Source: Scedosporium boydii
Lineage: Eukaryota > Ascomycota > Sordariomycetes > Microascales > Microascaceae
Reading direction: 5' to 3'
Assembly: GCA_002221725.1 (NCBI GenBank)
Contig: NJFT01000195.1
Span: 1 to 64,000 of the forward strand
Length of the DNA stretch: 64,000 bases
Below the pieces are notes generated by a model, which saw only the letters and a list, made by a program, of their open reading frames with translations, did no database searches and had not been told where the DNA came from. The position numbers and the translations under genes are program-made. Of this stretch, positions 23,330 to 36,799 are shown in pieces; positions within the stretch are counted from its first letter, which is position 1, and each line of letters begins with the position of its first letter.

Positions 23330-25847
23330 GGTGGGCTGGTGCTCCCAGGATCGGGACGGTCTGGTTCTTCTGGGGTATGTTCAGGGATTGGCGTAGGGGC
23401 CTAAGACACTCGGTTCCGCTTCTCGAGGTACTTGGGTAGGCAGTAAAGAACGTCTTTCGGTCGGACAAAAAGAGTGTCACGAAAAGAAGGAAAAGATCGA
23501 AGACGACGCAGTCGTTGGGGTTGGAAAGACCGTTCTTGTCTGGCGGCGTGTGGTTGCAGGCGGTGGGAGAAGCAGTGACGATGGAAGGAAATCAGCACTG
23601 TTGCGGGGTCTGACTTGTGCTGGCTGGGGTCGGCGCCAGGTGTCGTCACAAGTCAAAATTGGGCTGGCGAAGAAGGAAGGAGGCAAGAAATAAAACTCAG
23701 ACCGAGGTCTTGTTTGAAAGACAAAGAGAAACTTGAGTTTCAAGTAGTTATGAGCCTCGAGAGGATTATCAAGTCGGTGATATCGAGGAGGGGCTCACGA
23801 GCAGAATCGTTTATCGTAGCATCAGGGACCAGCAACCGACATCACTGATCACAGTCAGCGCTAGAACCGGGGGGGCAGGGGGCGCGTAATAATAGTGGAC
23901 GCGTAAAAAAGTAGTGATCGTTTTCAAGGACAGGGATAATAGGATTGATGGGGAGGACTATTATAGCCAGGCTGACAGCACAGAGCGCCTGGCTTTCCAA
24001 GGATCAATTTCTATGGTACAGAAAAGGACTACCCCCTAAGCAACGTCAAAACGCGGCACGAAAGGCGAAGAAAGCAGTAAAGCAACATTGATCATCGATA
24101 TTATACCATAGCCTATAGGTGCCAGGTTGTCCTAGCTACTACAGCATGTAGGCCCCAATGCTAGACACTCGAATTGCAGACGCACCCGACGCTCTATGCC
24201 GGCGCACCTTGGGGATTGTTTACTTGGTACTATTGAATTGACCACAATATAGAGGATATGGATTTGTCCAAGACCACCAATACAACGGAACTGGGGAAAC
24301 GGCACAGATTTGACCAGTTCAATATTGATACGGAGTAATTGATTTGATCCCAGGCAACGAGGAGGGCAAATCCCGACGGGAGGTCGTCGCTCATCGCTCA
24401 CCAGTAAAACCCTCAGCTCTCAGCCTGCAGCGTTGTCTGGCAACCAGCCAACCAAACATCTGCAAGGAGTGAATCCTCCGGGAACCAAAGACGAGGAAAA
24501 GGCGAACTGAACCTCTGACGGTTTTATCGTTCAATCCCGCTTAGACTGGGGCGGAAGCAACGACTCGACTTCCGCCCACGCACCAAGCACACGACCCTCC
24601 TTTTCGAGGAATCGACAAAGTAAGAGTAAGACCTAGGAACCGTCCACCCCCGACTTCTTTTCTTCGGGACCTGAAGCTAAACCTCTTTGCGGGCTTCGAG
24701 ACTTTGATGCGCCCCGTGTCCCTTCGCCTTGCACGACCCCCATCCTCTTCTGACCTGCACGTCCCCCCACCTCCTGGCCGTACCACCTTCTTCATTGGCC
24801 ACGAATGAGCCTGTCAGATCGAGCGAGGTGAGCCTGGCTGAGAACAAGGAACGAGCCAGAGTCCATCCTCTCGATATCATTGGCAGACGAGTGTCCGTTG
24901 GGGAGGGAAAAGGGAAATGAGGAAACCTGGAAATTCGGTCGTGGAGAGTGTTGCACAGACATCAAGGGCCTTGTTCATTCCTGTACCTGCTTCAAAACAG
25001 ACACCGAAAGCATGAAGTATTGATTTCTCACCTCACATTCAACCAGGATACTTGTCAAGTACAATGCAATTGGTCTCTTCCCCAGATTTCTCAGCGAGCC
25101 CCGAAGAAGTAGGAGGGAGAAAATAATACCTGTGTAGGTCGAGTGTGGTCTGTGGTCTGCAGCACGAAACCAGCTAGCTCTTGCTCCTATGGCTGGTCGG
25201 CGATGTACCTGCAAGTGCAAGGAAAGCGAAGCCTCTCTCCTTTTATTTGTCATTTTACGTTTTACTTTTTCTTCTCTTCTTTTTTTCATCTTACCAGTCT
25301 GCAAATTCAAGGCTCGGGAATGTTCGAGCGTCGCCTCGTTAACTTATCGACGAGAATGGCCACCTCACATCACCTGCCTGTAATGCTTCATAGTTTCTCA
25401 ACTTGAGGGAGTTGGTATGGTATTGATGGTATACTCCACGGGATGCCGCTCCCGCGATATGTCTTCCCTGGCTCGTCACTCTTCTATATGCCTGTACCTT
25501 TGCCTGTCATCGCCATGAAATTCATCATCACCTGCTTACGGCACAATCTCCGCCTTTGCCTCACTTCAACCTAGGTCCGAAGATCCATCACTTTGTCCTC
25601 TTGCTCGGCATTCCCTGATATAGTTCGAGCTGAACGAATCCCTCGTTTCCTCTAAAAGCGTAGCATCTCTTCTCTATTAATATTTGCAAAAAAACAAACC
25701 ATGTCGTAAAACCTTCGGAACCGGAACAAGGGATGAAAGAAAGGGGAACCATAGGAGAGTAAGAGAAAGACGCGGGAAACGAGAAGGGGGAAAAGAAAAG
25801 TAACACCTCCCGTGGAAAACCAGCCCAGAATATCCCCAAGAGTGTCA
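23330..25847. other. Intergenic: kinase promoter and UBX gene 3' flank
   Basis: About 2.5 kb without a supported gene. Frames of 60-110 codons exist but lack protein-like composition, splice support or recognisable motifs. Confidence 0.5.
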
Positions 25848-27493
25848 TTACTCGAGGAATTCAATCATGACGGTTCCCTGCTTCAGCCCCACTTCCTCAA
25901 TAGTACCATCGAGGTTCTCGATAAGGTCATGTCCCTGAGGCATCTTCTTGAGCTCAAACTCGACGCCTTCCTTGCCCTCCATAGGCTCCGCCTTCAACCA
26001 CTCGTAGATCCTGCTAACCGGATCCTGCGTGTTGAACCGACGAATAATGCGTCCGGTGGCGTGACGGAACTGAATACGCGTGGTCGTTGCGGGATTGTGT
26101 TCGGGCTCGACGTGAGGGTTCGTACTCGAGATGGCGGCAAAGGCACTTTGGCTCGCGCTCAGTTCCGGCTCGGCCGTCGCTTCCCGGAGGGGCGATGTCA
26201 CTCTCTCGCCACCGCTTAGCAACGGCGACTTCGTCAATGAGTCGGGATCGACGATATTCGACTTTTGATTCTCCGAGCCGCCGCCGTTAGGGGCTAGACT
26301 ATTCTTGAGCGCCATCTCCAGCATTTCCTCCTCCGTCATCCGGTCCACGTCTACAGCCTTTGACTGCTTGCTCTTCACCTTGACGACGGGGTTCTTGGTG
26401 TTGGCGTTAAGACTGTACCGGTCAAGGAACTCGACAAGTTGGCTGTGAAAGTCCAGCGCAGATGGGAAGGGTCGCCCACTCCAGATCTTGACCTGCTCAC
26501 CCGTCCGGGGATCAACAATGGAGACGTGAGGATAGTTCTGAGGATTTTCGTGATTGGGAAAGTAGAAGGTGATGTAATCTCTGGCAAGGACGTCTTCATT
26601 CGAATACTGGAGGAAAATAAAGTTCTCGGCCACCAGCTCCCTAATGGCCTTGTCCTTCCAGATGTCGCGGTTGAGAGCCTGGCACGTGAAGTCACTCAGA
26701 TCTTGAATGTTGACGAGGATCCATTTCTTGGTATCCTTGCCCTCTTCCCTCGCTTCGTCCCAAGAAAACCTCGAGATGATATCGTGGGGTGGTCGGAACA
26801 GATCCGTGAGGCGCTGGGCACGGGTAGTGGGGGCGCCAGCCGTGGCTGGCCCTGGTCGAGCGTCTGGATCATCCCAAATCGACTGGTTAAACGGGTTGGG
26901 TGCTCGTCCTAAATTAGCAAATTGACATCGTCAGTATTCAACAGTCTATTGGGGGGGCGAGTCAAGGGATGGAGGTCGGTCTTCTTACTAGCTCGGGCCT
27001 GTCTCTGTCGTAGCTGCTCAAGAAGATCCGACTGGATATCGTCGTCACCATCAAAGCCCGATCCCCAGGCAGGATGAGGCGCGACTAACGTCTCCGTGGT
27101 GCTTCGAATGGGCGACCTTATTTCGTCATTAGGGGCTGAAAATAACTCCTCTTGGAGTCTCTGGGCCATCGCAGCATCTTCCTCCTCCTGCGCGTTACGA
27201 GCCACGGCCTGGACGGAGTCGACATCCTCGTCCTCGTCATCATCACTGTCTATGTGGATAACTCCATGCTCGTCTTCGCGCACCGCCTGGCGATGTGTCC
27301 CGGAAGGAGCGTTTCTGGTAGCTGTTTGTGTGGTCGCCGAAGCAGAGTTAATGCTGTGCTGTAGATCGGGGTTCTCGAAGAAGAGCTGAATAGCTTGTTC
27401 AAGGTCATTATTCGTCATTTCTAGGAAACCTCGCGCCACGTTGGCGGAAGACCCTGTGATGTCGACGAAACTCGAGATGGTCGCGTCCGCCAT
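25848..27493 (-). CDS. UBX5: UBA-UAS-UIM-UBX protein (Ubx5/UBXD7-like Cdc48 cofactor)
   Basis: Two exons, 27493-26989 and 26908-25848, encode 521 residues. It is an adaptor that links ubiquitinated substrates to the AAA ATPase Cdc48/p97. Domain order: an N-terminal UBA-like helix bundle (about 4-45, SSANVARGFLEMTNNDLEQA), an acidic linker (HIDSDDDEDEDVDS), a UAS thioredoxin-like domain (about 200-345, KKWILVNIQDLSDFTCQAL, FYFPNHENPQNYPHVSIVDP), a ubiquitin-interacting motif (TEEEMLEMALKNSLA, about 370), and a UBX domain in the last 80 residues (TTTRIQFRHATGRIIRRFN ... GTIEEVGLKQGTVMIEFLE). The UAS plus UIM combination separates it from simple UBX proteins. An in-frame upstream ATG at 27784 was not used because the intervening sequence has no domain and MADATISSFV matches the expected UBA start. 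Confidence 0.92.
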
Positions 27494-30400
27494 GGTAGGT
27501 ATACCCGGTGTTGTCTTTTTTTCGTGCTTATCGTTGATTCGGGAGGTATCGAGTAAAAAGGGAGGATCTAAGTGAAAGCGTTGGACACTGTCGCGCGGGA
27601 TGTTGGATGTGGCGATGCGGGGTGGTTTGTTGGACAAGGAGGGGTAGGTTTTGGACACAAAAAAGGAGAGCGTGTCCCCGCCTATTGTGAAAATGCGATG
27701 TAGGCACGCCCGGACTTTATTGATACTGAGATTCGGAAATGCTAGGCTGGAGAAGGTTAGAGAGGAAGCTGGAACTGGCCCCAAAGCGATTCACTGAACG
27801 CCGGGCGACAAGCACCTAAAATATCTGTGGCACAGTTCTTAGGTTGGGACAGCCCAAATTATAGACGGCGGTTGAGGGATGATGGGAGGCGAGTCGACGG
27901 GCCACAAAGAGTTTTGAGAGGCGGAAACAAAGGCTCGGGCGACTAGGTAAGTGGAGAGGAAATATTGTACGCGATGGTCGGAGTTCAGGTCACAAAGGAG
28001 TAGGAATGGTCGTTGCAGAGGTTAGCAATAAATGTTGCCTTCTTAGAAAGGCAGGGCTTTGACAATCAATGGCGCTTCGAATTTCAGGTGCGAGAGTGTG
28101 ACGCAACCGCATGACTGGGGCAAGGAGGGCCATGCGTGTTTTCAACTGTCAACAGCTGTTGACAGAGAATAAGGTCGGTTTAGGCTCTGAGGCTGAACTT
28201 GCCTCTCAAAAGTCAACTGCAATCACATCAACAATTGAAACAAGCTCTTCAAGTGAGCCCTCTAGTGAGCTCAGTCCTTTATAAGATGATAATCTGGAGA
28301 AGAGAAATATGTGGTATATACTACTCGAGTCGTAGAATTTCTTTCGTTTTCTTCTTTAGCTAGATATCCAGGCGGCTCTAGACGCTCGTTCAGTCATTAT
28401 CCGGACACTCGTCAAATAGCATATCTGGTCACCCTGGAACAATCTAATACCCAATATCCTTATCAAAGTTAAAGTTAGGAATGAGAACGTCTAATTCCGT
28501 CTATGACTGTGGAGAATTGTGTTTCCTTTTAACTTGTAGAGAGACTACTGAATTGTCAATCCATTTTGGTGCCCTTGGTTCTTTCCCTGCCATTCCTCCA
28601 TTTCACGGGCGTCAGGTCCATTGTCGTTTACAAGTGGAGCAACTCCATCCTCGTGGTCCCTTCCATTCATGGACAATAAGCAGAGGAACCAAACTAGAAA
28701 CATGTGAACGATTGTAATTAGATCCTGCCTGTGGAAGGAGAGGGCTCGAAATCATATTTATGATGTTGAAACTTGGCATTGTTCCTTCCTTAGGTGTTCT
28801 GAACCAGCGACTCCACAGCTTGTGTATCAAGATAATCCTATTTCATTGTTGTGTTCTGATTGCAGGAGTAAATCCGTCATAACTCAAATTCGGCTCGATT
28901 TGACAGCTGCGAGTAGTTTCCACCTCGAAGTCCTAGAAGTCGTTTCATGTTCTCGAAGACGACATTGACAGCACCACCCTAAGCTTGCTTCGCCCCTCCA
29001 ACGCCATCACCCCGCCACGAGATTTCTCCCCCAACGCAGTCACGGGTAGCGCAGGTCCCCCCGATTTGCACTTTCCCACCCAACGGCAAACAGAAAACGG
29101 GTGCTACATGGAGGCAGGTACGAGGAGCTCGCTAGGTAGGCACGCACGGGGCAGGTGAGAGCGAGGCAACGGTGTTTTCTGCCCTTCTCCATCAGTCCCA
29201 CCAACAGTCCGGGGGAATGCACTGTGCCTGTGTTCCGTACCAAATACTGGTGGTCTGTTAGCAGACAACATCAGGGAACCTCAAGACAGTGCCGGGTAGT
29301 GTACTCCAAAGTCGTACAGTTGAGAGCTTAGTCTCGCCAGCCCAAGAAATCCCCACCATAGCCGAGGAACATTGGTTCTAGGTTCCGGCTTTTGCGCCCT
29401 TTACAACACTACACTAGCTTTTTCTACTCCATCCACTGTGGCGGAGCTAAAACACGACAGACCAAGAGGACAGACTCTGATTCGCCACTACTGGGGAGAG
29501 TCTAAGACTCGCCCATCTTGATTGACGTACTTAAGCGTACTCAAGCTGCCGTTGGCCGGCCTAAGGAATCGATCAGAAACACTTGGAAGTGGGATGTTTC
29601 CCGAACCCGTGCCTGGTGGGATGTGTTTAACCGAAAATCGAAATTCAATTCATGCCTTGCATGGGGTAATAATATGATGGAGGATTAAGGGAAAAGAAGG
29701 GAAGAAGAAAAAGAATGGAAGAAAAATATATTCTTCCGCTCTTGCTACGAGGATGGTTGGGGGGAGGTGTAAGAGGTCTCTCTCCCCACAGGATGGCCTG
29801 AATATGGCGCTTTAGCCTTTGGGGTTAAAAAGCTTGTGGCTTCGGAAAGGCCATGTGGTGATGTGGTGATGGGCATGGAAGGATCAATTCCTTCACCCGC
29901 GGGCTGCTGTACGATCATACCAGCCGGACAATTTTCCTCTATTTAATGCAAGGGGTACGAATCATTTATCATCTGCGGGTGCATAAGGACCTGCAGGTTC
30001 CTGCCTGGGATAAGAGCCTCTTCCCTAGCTTCCAGTCGGTCCGTACGCTACTTCAAGTCACAGTGCAATTGCCAAGACAGAGAGGACAAAGGTGACCAAG
30101 AATCTACGAAGTACGAAGTAGATCCGATGCTCTTCATGGTGCTAGTTTAGGACATCCATCCCGCATCATAGTTTGCTTCGTACGAAGGTACTATCAGACG
30201 AAGTAGGCCCGTGGATATTGATTCATCCCGTAATACCCCAACAGGCTGTACGGTCATCGGGGACATGGAAGTTCAGTCGAATTCTCAGGCGCTAGCAGTG
30301 CCTAAAGATCGGCGCGCTATTATATTCTCCATGCCTTCCGATAATAGGAACACACGAGGTTCTTTTTTTTCTCCTTCATGCGACTTGATCCGGTTCCACG

Positions 30401-33400
30401 GAAAGTTCAGGCGGAGCGGGAACCTTTTGGGCCTAGCTTTCATCATTGAAGAAATGGACAGCGCGTGTGCTCGCGTTCTTTGGCTCCCCCATCTCTTGGC
30501 CAGCAGGACTGCTAGGACTGCCAGGACAAACCGTTGTCTGGGGGCGGTCTGTGCATGAACAAATGTCGCTCTCCCCGAGAGGACCGGGGCTCGCAGCGCA
30601 TTCAGAGGATCGCCGAAACAGTGTTTTTTCGTTCATGAGGGCGAGCAACTACGAAGTAGGGTGAAAAATAGTGAGCCTCTTTGTCAACGCGCCTGGCTCT
30701 CCTTCCCATTAGAGTGTACGAAGTACAAGTTGAAGTTGGTCGGCATTCGCCCAAGCCACGAATCGATAAATGACATCAATGATACCCATTCTAGTATCGC
30801 CCGTGAAAGCAATACCGTTTCGATGGACCGGGCCGTAAATATTCAGGAAACGTAACATTTGGCACCATTTCAAGAGAACGCACTTCCCCAGGGTATCCTT
30901 GACATGCCGGCTTCCTCATATTTGTGGTAGCATTCGTGCGGAGAGGATCTCAGACAAGTACGAAGTAATACACTAAATTACTTCGCAGTTGTCATATTTC
31001 CGTTTGCACGCACTGATCTTCAGTACGTATCGTACTCTAACGGGGGGATATCGATCGTCAGTTCACGACGAGCCGGCCCCTTCGGCTTTGGAGAGCTTCA
31101 GGGACCAGGGGGTGGCAGTGAGCATGAAGTTCTCACTAGCGTAGAGGTACAACTACACTTGTAGATTACCTTACCCAAAACTGCACTGGCGGAGCTGAGC
31201 TCTTGATCTTGCTGTTGGAGTTCTCTGGAGGTTCCGGTGGTGCAAGAGAATGATTAAAAAAGATCCTGCCTGTCCGGACTTAAAGCCGAGAGCCGCCGTT
31301 TGAAATATCTACTGTTGACGTTTCCGACTGGCTAAGTCCCCAAATATCATTAATCGATGACGGGCTGGTGATATCGACGAAACAGCCTGGACCGTTTCGA
31401 ATTTTAATTCCTGGAAAGACGTGCAATTGAATCGTGGCTGTTTCGAAACACCAGCCAGGGTCCAGGTATTATATTGTCCTCCTCGGAGGCTGGAGACGTT
31501 GACCCAAATAGTAGATTCGCGTCACGGGTGGTGACAGATGATTCAAGAAAAGTGTCCAAGAGGCAAACGCTTGCGAGGACCATCCTGTCGAGCTTTCACG
31601 GCCAGAGACAGTATGTCTCTCGTTCATTTATCAACCCTCACACATGGTTAGCGCCAATGATCATTCGAAGTCCCGCCAGATTGTAATGGTCCGTATCATG
31701 GAAGAAGGTCCGATGTGATCAACAGCATTACTCGTGTCAACCCAAATGGAATTGAAGGGAAGTTCGCGGACCGTCTTCCGTCTTTCCAAGTTGGCCAAGT
31801 TAGTAGCTTCTCGTAGGTATCAGTTACAAACATCAACGCCCTGCTGTATCCCAGAGGACCTGATATATTATCGATCACCAGCTTGAACGGGAAGGCCCGG
31901 GTTGAGAATCCCGTCGATATGATGGGCTGGACGACTGTCTGTATGATACCAAAATTAGGTGACAGGAAGATCCCTCTATCCCTACACTATTATATCAAAT
32001 CTGGCATTTGTTTGGGGCGATGTCCGGATGTCAAGCTCCTGCATGTCTTAAATCTCTCTAAAGAGCTGCTCGAAGCCGTAATGGTGGTCTCCGACTAATC
32101 TCGACGTCACAGCTTCCCACCTACCAAACAGAAGGAAGGTATGGGCAGTATGATAATGGAATTGATTGATTTGTGATTTCATCGTTGGTTCCACGTGAAC
32201 CATGCTGCTTACAGTCCTTGGGGACAAGTACTTCGAACGAAGGAGACTTGACTTGTCACTGTGGTCAGTGATATGAGGCCCCAGTACCTTTGTACAAGGG
32301 GTGCCTTAGGAAGTACGAATGTACCTCCAAGTACCTCCCCAGGGTGGGGAAGGACTGGCCTTGGTTCTCTTTCGAGAGGATCGACTGGTCCTTCCAATTC
32401 ATGCCAGGCTACCCCATAAACCCCTCCCTTCAATGTTCCACACCAGAAACTCCAGAGAGCACTGACCTAGAAACGTCATTCAATTCCTCTCCGGAATTTG
32501 GAACTGCGTTCCTGTCGCTTTTCTTCGAGAAGTAGCCACAGAGGGTCGCTTCCAAACTATATAGGTACCCTCGATCATCCCATCTACTCTGTAGGATTGC
32601 AATGTACAACATGCATTGGTCCGATCTTCACTTATAATCGGTGGGACGAGAGATCGGAGAGATCCTGGGAAACCGGGGGTGTATATTTTCTTGCTTTCTA
32701 CTCAACATGTAGCTTCGATATCTGGTGCCTCCCGAGATTTGATCTCACCTGTTTAGACGATCCGCGGATTGGGATCTCGTTTCGTTTGGTGAGCGGACAG
32801 TTCTAATGGATGCACCGCTTTTATTGATTGTGCGAGACCTCGCTTTCATGCAAGACCGAGGTAGTGATCGGGAGGTTACATGGGCTCTCTGAGATACAGC
32901 CTGGCCAGGCCGCACGTTTTCTCTGGTTCCAACCCAATACAATCCTGCGACCTCGATAGATCTGCCCCTCCACCCCCTACACCCACTGTAAGTGCCTCTC
33001 GCAGCTTCGTGCCACCAGCTCAACTTCGACGAGACACATGCAAGCACAGCTGATGCTGCAACGAGCCGCTGGGACTACGACTTCGCACACACCAATCTCC
33101 CACCACTGGTACCTGATATGTTGGGTGTCGTGCATTTGATCAACGATGTACCGAGTACTGAGGTACCTACGACGGAGACTACGAAGTGCGAAGTATATTG
33201 TACACCTCGAAGATGACCGCCAAAGATACTTCGTACTTAGACCTAGTCCACTCATGGTTCGGGCTTCTCATCCTGTCCAAACCACCTTCATTGTCCACAA
33301 GAGGCAGCACAGGGCTGGGACCCACCACGAGCTTTGACACGCTGAACTAAAGGGAAAATACAGTGCGAGATCCCACTGATTCTGAGGGAGCTTCGCGAGT

Positions 33401-34379
33401 CGTGGATGTAGCTCTTGCGCGCATCGCAACAATGGGTGTGTTGGAATGCAGAAGGCAAGAGCTAAGACGTCACCTGGTCCAATTCAAGAAAGGCTATTAC
33501 ATATGAAAGCCTCGTTCTATTAAGTGCTCCTCACCCTCAATATTTGTCAACGCGACATCAGCCTAGAACGATTGAGAACGGATGATTCCCGCGAAGCTAA
33601 GAAGAAGCCTTGTATCGCCAAACAGGCGCATACCGAGCGATCCGTTGAATATGGATTGAAATGCTCCATGGTAGGAATTCATAAGGTGCGAGTGGAGCCT
33701 TGAGAAAACCTTGCTCGCTTGGGAGGTGGGTCTAGAGTAAGACACAGCTTCTGAGTATTCCCGTACGGCGTACAGTATTGGTTTCGCAAGGACCTGAATA
33801 CGGCGCGGTACGGTACAATATGTAGAATATGTCATATGGTACTTCGTACTTGAGACGGTTTAAGTTCGATATCAGTGTGCCACTTCATTCTGTTCTGGTG
33901 TATGACAAGGCTTGGAGGTTGAAGTGAAGTAGAGTGTTGAACTTGGTGGTGCTGCTTGGGGATTGATGAGATCAACGAGAGATGCTCATTTGAATGAGGT
34001 ACACAACAAGACTGGTGTTCAACACTGCCGGGTCTCTTCGCCCATTGCAGTGGATTGCGAGTTCCCCCAAAGAATGCGGGATATCGTCGTAGTTGTCCAG
34101 AATGCCCGGAGTATGAAGTAATTGTTTCGTGGCGTACGAGTACGAAGCAAAAGCAGCAGCGCAGCCCTGGCTGGTTCGCACTTTCTATGACTCCGCGGTC
34201 CCTCATCGCTCCTGTCGTTCTCAATGTTTCGTTTGTTTCGTTGGTGCTACTTCGTACTTCGTTCGCACTTGCCAGGCTAGTGTACTTTTCCGAGGTACCC
34301 AGCACTACAGTCAAGTTAGTGGGGCACACCCATGCGCCTTTGCCTCGATCGATTCCTGCTCAGCTCTTTGACTTCTTAG
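27494..34379. other. Gene-poor 6.9 kb region
   Basis: Between the UBX gene start and the CT-rich zone at 34.4 kb no reading frame has convincing protein composition on either strand; the longest frames are about 100 codons and patternless. The stretch is moderately AT-rich. Exact copies of the 9-mer TACGAAGTA or its complement are concentrated between 30.1 and 34.3 kb. No transposase, reverse transcriptase or terminal repeats were recognised. Confidence 0.5.
30105..34256. repeat. Dispersed 9-mer TACGAAGTA cluster
   Basis: Exact copies begin at 30105, 30112 (overlapping tandem), 30650, 30717 and 30959; exact reverse complements (TACTTCGTA) begin at 33227, 33840 and 34248. Near-copies occur at 30177-30188 (palindrome CTTCGTACGAAG), 33180 and about 34140. 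Chance expectation for a fixed 9-mer on both strands of 4.2 kb is far below one. Confidence 0.7.
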
Positions 34380-34600
34380 TCTACTTTCCTTTTTTCTCTG
34401 GCCTTCGCATCCTTCCCTCTTTCCTTCCGTTTCCCATTACCTCACCCGCTCCACCATTCATCGACTTGACCAACTCTTGCCTCTTTTTCTTTTTCCTTTT
34501 TCTTTTTTTCCCCCTTCTTCTTTTCCCTCCTCTCGCACTTGGTTGTCTTTGCTACTCCTCCTCTTCTCAGCACATAAATCCTTTTTGTCTGTGCCCGTTG
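34380..34600 (+). promoter_or_regulatory. Pyrimidine-rich tract, probable core promoter of the RRM gene
   Basis: About 200 bp consisting almost only of C and T on the plus strand, with runs such as TTTTTCTTTTTC around 34481-34510. CT-rich tracts mark transcription start regions of strongly expressed filamentous fungal genes. It is followed by a leader with a plausible intron (donor gtaagtg at 35220) leading to the RRM gene at 36800. Confidence 0.5.
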
Positions 34601-36799
34601 AGCGTTTGTCAGTGCTGCGATTTCAAGAAGCATCTTTCGTGATCGTTTTTTTGTTGTCGTGCCACCTTCTGCTCTTCTCGGGTTCCCACTATCAAACGCC
34701 CTACAGCCGGCTCGCTTCAGTACACGATTTTTTTTTCTTCCCTGATTCTGCGCTTGCCGCCCCACGACCAGCAAACACGATTTCATTTCCGGAAACCAGC
34801 CAAGTCCTTTTCGAAAGTCCTTGACTTGTTTTCGCCTTTGTTCTCTCGTCTGTCTTTCCGCAGGAACGATTTACGACTCGCAAGCTATTCGCGCTCTCCT
34901 ACCGTCGCCGTGTCTTCTGCTCATCGTTTGTCGCCGTCCTTGGTCTTTCGCAAACTCCAGCCCTCGAGACGAAACGCCTTTCGCATCGCATTTTAATATC
35001 ATCGTCAATCCGATCTCGATAGTCACCTTACTACAATCTCGAGTCTCACTTGTCTTGCGCTTACTTCCTCATTCAACTCCCCTACTGTCATAATCCTCGA
35101 GAGCCTTTACTCTCGAGTAGTTCGCATCAATTGATTCATCCCGGAATCCACTGTACACTGTCGCGTCTAAGGACAAGCGAAACATCATCTCTTGCTGCTT
35201 TCTTAAGGGGCGCCCAAAAGTAAGTGTTACCCAGTTCTTTGTTCTTGCTCGTTTCTCTCTGTCTCTGCAACCTCCCCCCTCGTTTGTCGTTTCGTGCCAT
35301 GATCAGCCCGGTGGCTCCGCATGGGACGGCAAAGCTGCCACCACCTCGGAAATATTCTTCCATCACGCAGATCATCATGTGCTTGGCCATGATGGGTATT
35401 CCCTCCATTCTCTCAGGATGAGACACGCGCCTGTCGCTCTCCTCCCTATCAATTGGGCGCTCATGGTATCTCAATTTGCGCTGGTCGATACTGTCATCCC
35501 AGTACGCACAATTGTATTTCTGAGGGCTGCCTAAATCTTATTCACGAAAACACCGAAATATGGCCGTCGCCTTCACGATGCTTTTTATGCCGATTTGCGC
35601 GACCATATCTAGAATTTACCCGCGGAAAGCCCATCTATTCATCGATGCCCCGGCTTCCATTATTGGCAACTTTTCGCGATGCTCCCCGATCCTTGAACGT
35701 CGGTATTCGCGGAGCTTCAATTCGGCTGTGGGAGTTTGCGGGGCACCCGGTCACTATCAAACACCCTTGGGGAGTCTCACCAGGCTGCCCAGATCACGAC
35801 ACCAGCTTCCTGCCCCCTCGGATGCCCCTTCCCCCAGGCGAACCTTGATGATTGCAATCAAGCGATGCACGTGGCGCGCAGGCCAGACCCATGAGTGTGG
35901 GTGTTGGTTGCTGGTTTTCAATTGAGATCTCGTAGTGATGAGGGCAGAAGGGTCGGGGCCACTTTGAATCAAGGAGCGCTTGCGCTAGAGGACTTGGCTC
36001 TTGAACCTCAATATGGCTCTTGGTACCAGCGTCCCAGCCCTCGGATCTCTGTATAGTCGTTGGACCGCGGATCACCAACATGTCCTTATACAATACATTG
36101 ATCTCTCTGTTTCATTCCATGAGAAGCAACTAACGGATCGGCATCTAGGTTTGAGTTCTTACCTTGACCGTTTCGGCTCTCGTTATTGCTCTTCGTCGTC
36201 AGTCTTCTAGCGACCTTACTGGGAAACCAACTCGGCGTGACGGTGTCATACATCTCGGCTACTGCTTTCTCGGAGTCACGGTATCAGGCCTGGATAAACG
36301 TCTCGGTTCCGTCCGCACTATCAAAGGAGTGTTTTGTTTTACTCGGCGTAAAGCGAAGGTTAGCCACTTGCGATCCCCAAACCCAAGCCGAACCTGCAAC
36401 TGGTGAATCCACATGATGAGCTGTATATGCTCTTCCATGAGCATGGACGCTAAGCCCCGCTCATCGTCAACTTTCCCCTCACCACCCACATACACTCTTT
36501 CTGTCTATGCTCTCCCGACTCGGCTAACAAAACTTCTTTAATGCTGTAGTTTTCCAATTTGACTTGCCTCGTCCTCAGCTCTTCTACTTGATTGCTGAGC
36601 CGTTAACCTTCCTTTTTTTCCTCGTCTTCTTGACATTGATCTTGTACGTCTTCCCGAGTCCCTTCGCTCAGCCCCCCAACCATCTGGGCTTGGTTTCCGT
36701 CCTTCATATTTTTACCTCGTACTTTCATATTCCTTCGAGATATATTCTCAGACCGTCCGCAAGCTAACATCGTTCTTGCGCAGTTGAAATTCGTACAAA
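34601..36799 (+). other. Probable long 5' leader with a 1.56 kb intron
   Basis: A strong donor (AAAA|GTAAGTG) is at 35220. A branch point GCTAAC at about 36763 with acceptor GCGCAG ending at 36783 lies 16 bp before the ATG of the RRM gene. Splicing these would give a short leader joined directly to the start codon. The putative intron contains a 40-codon ATG frame (35300-35422) that would be removed. Smaller nested introns (for example an acceptor GCTGTAG near 36549) cannot be excluded. Confidence 0.45.

Noticed and set aside
30105..34256. Similarity of TACGAAGTA to part of a loxP arm
   Set aside because: Only about 8 bp match; no 34-bp site with spacer and inverted arms, and no recombinase gene in the window.
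27494..34379. Searched for transposon or retroelement remains
   Set aside because: No terminal repeats, no reverse transcriptase or transposase frame, not even frameshifted, could be recognised by eye.
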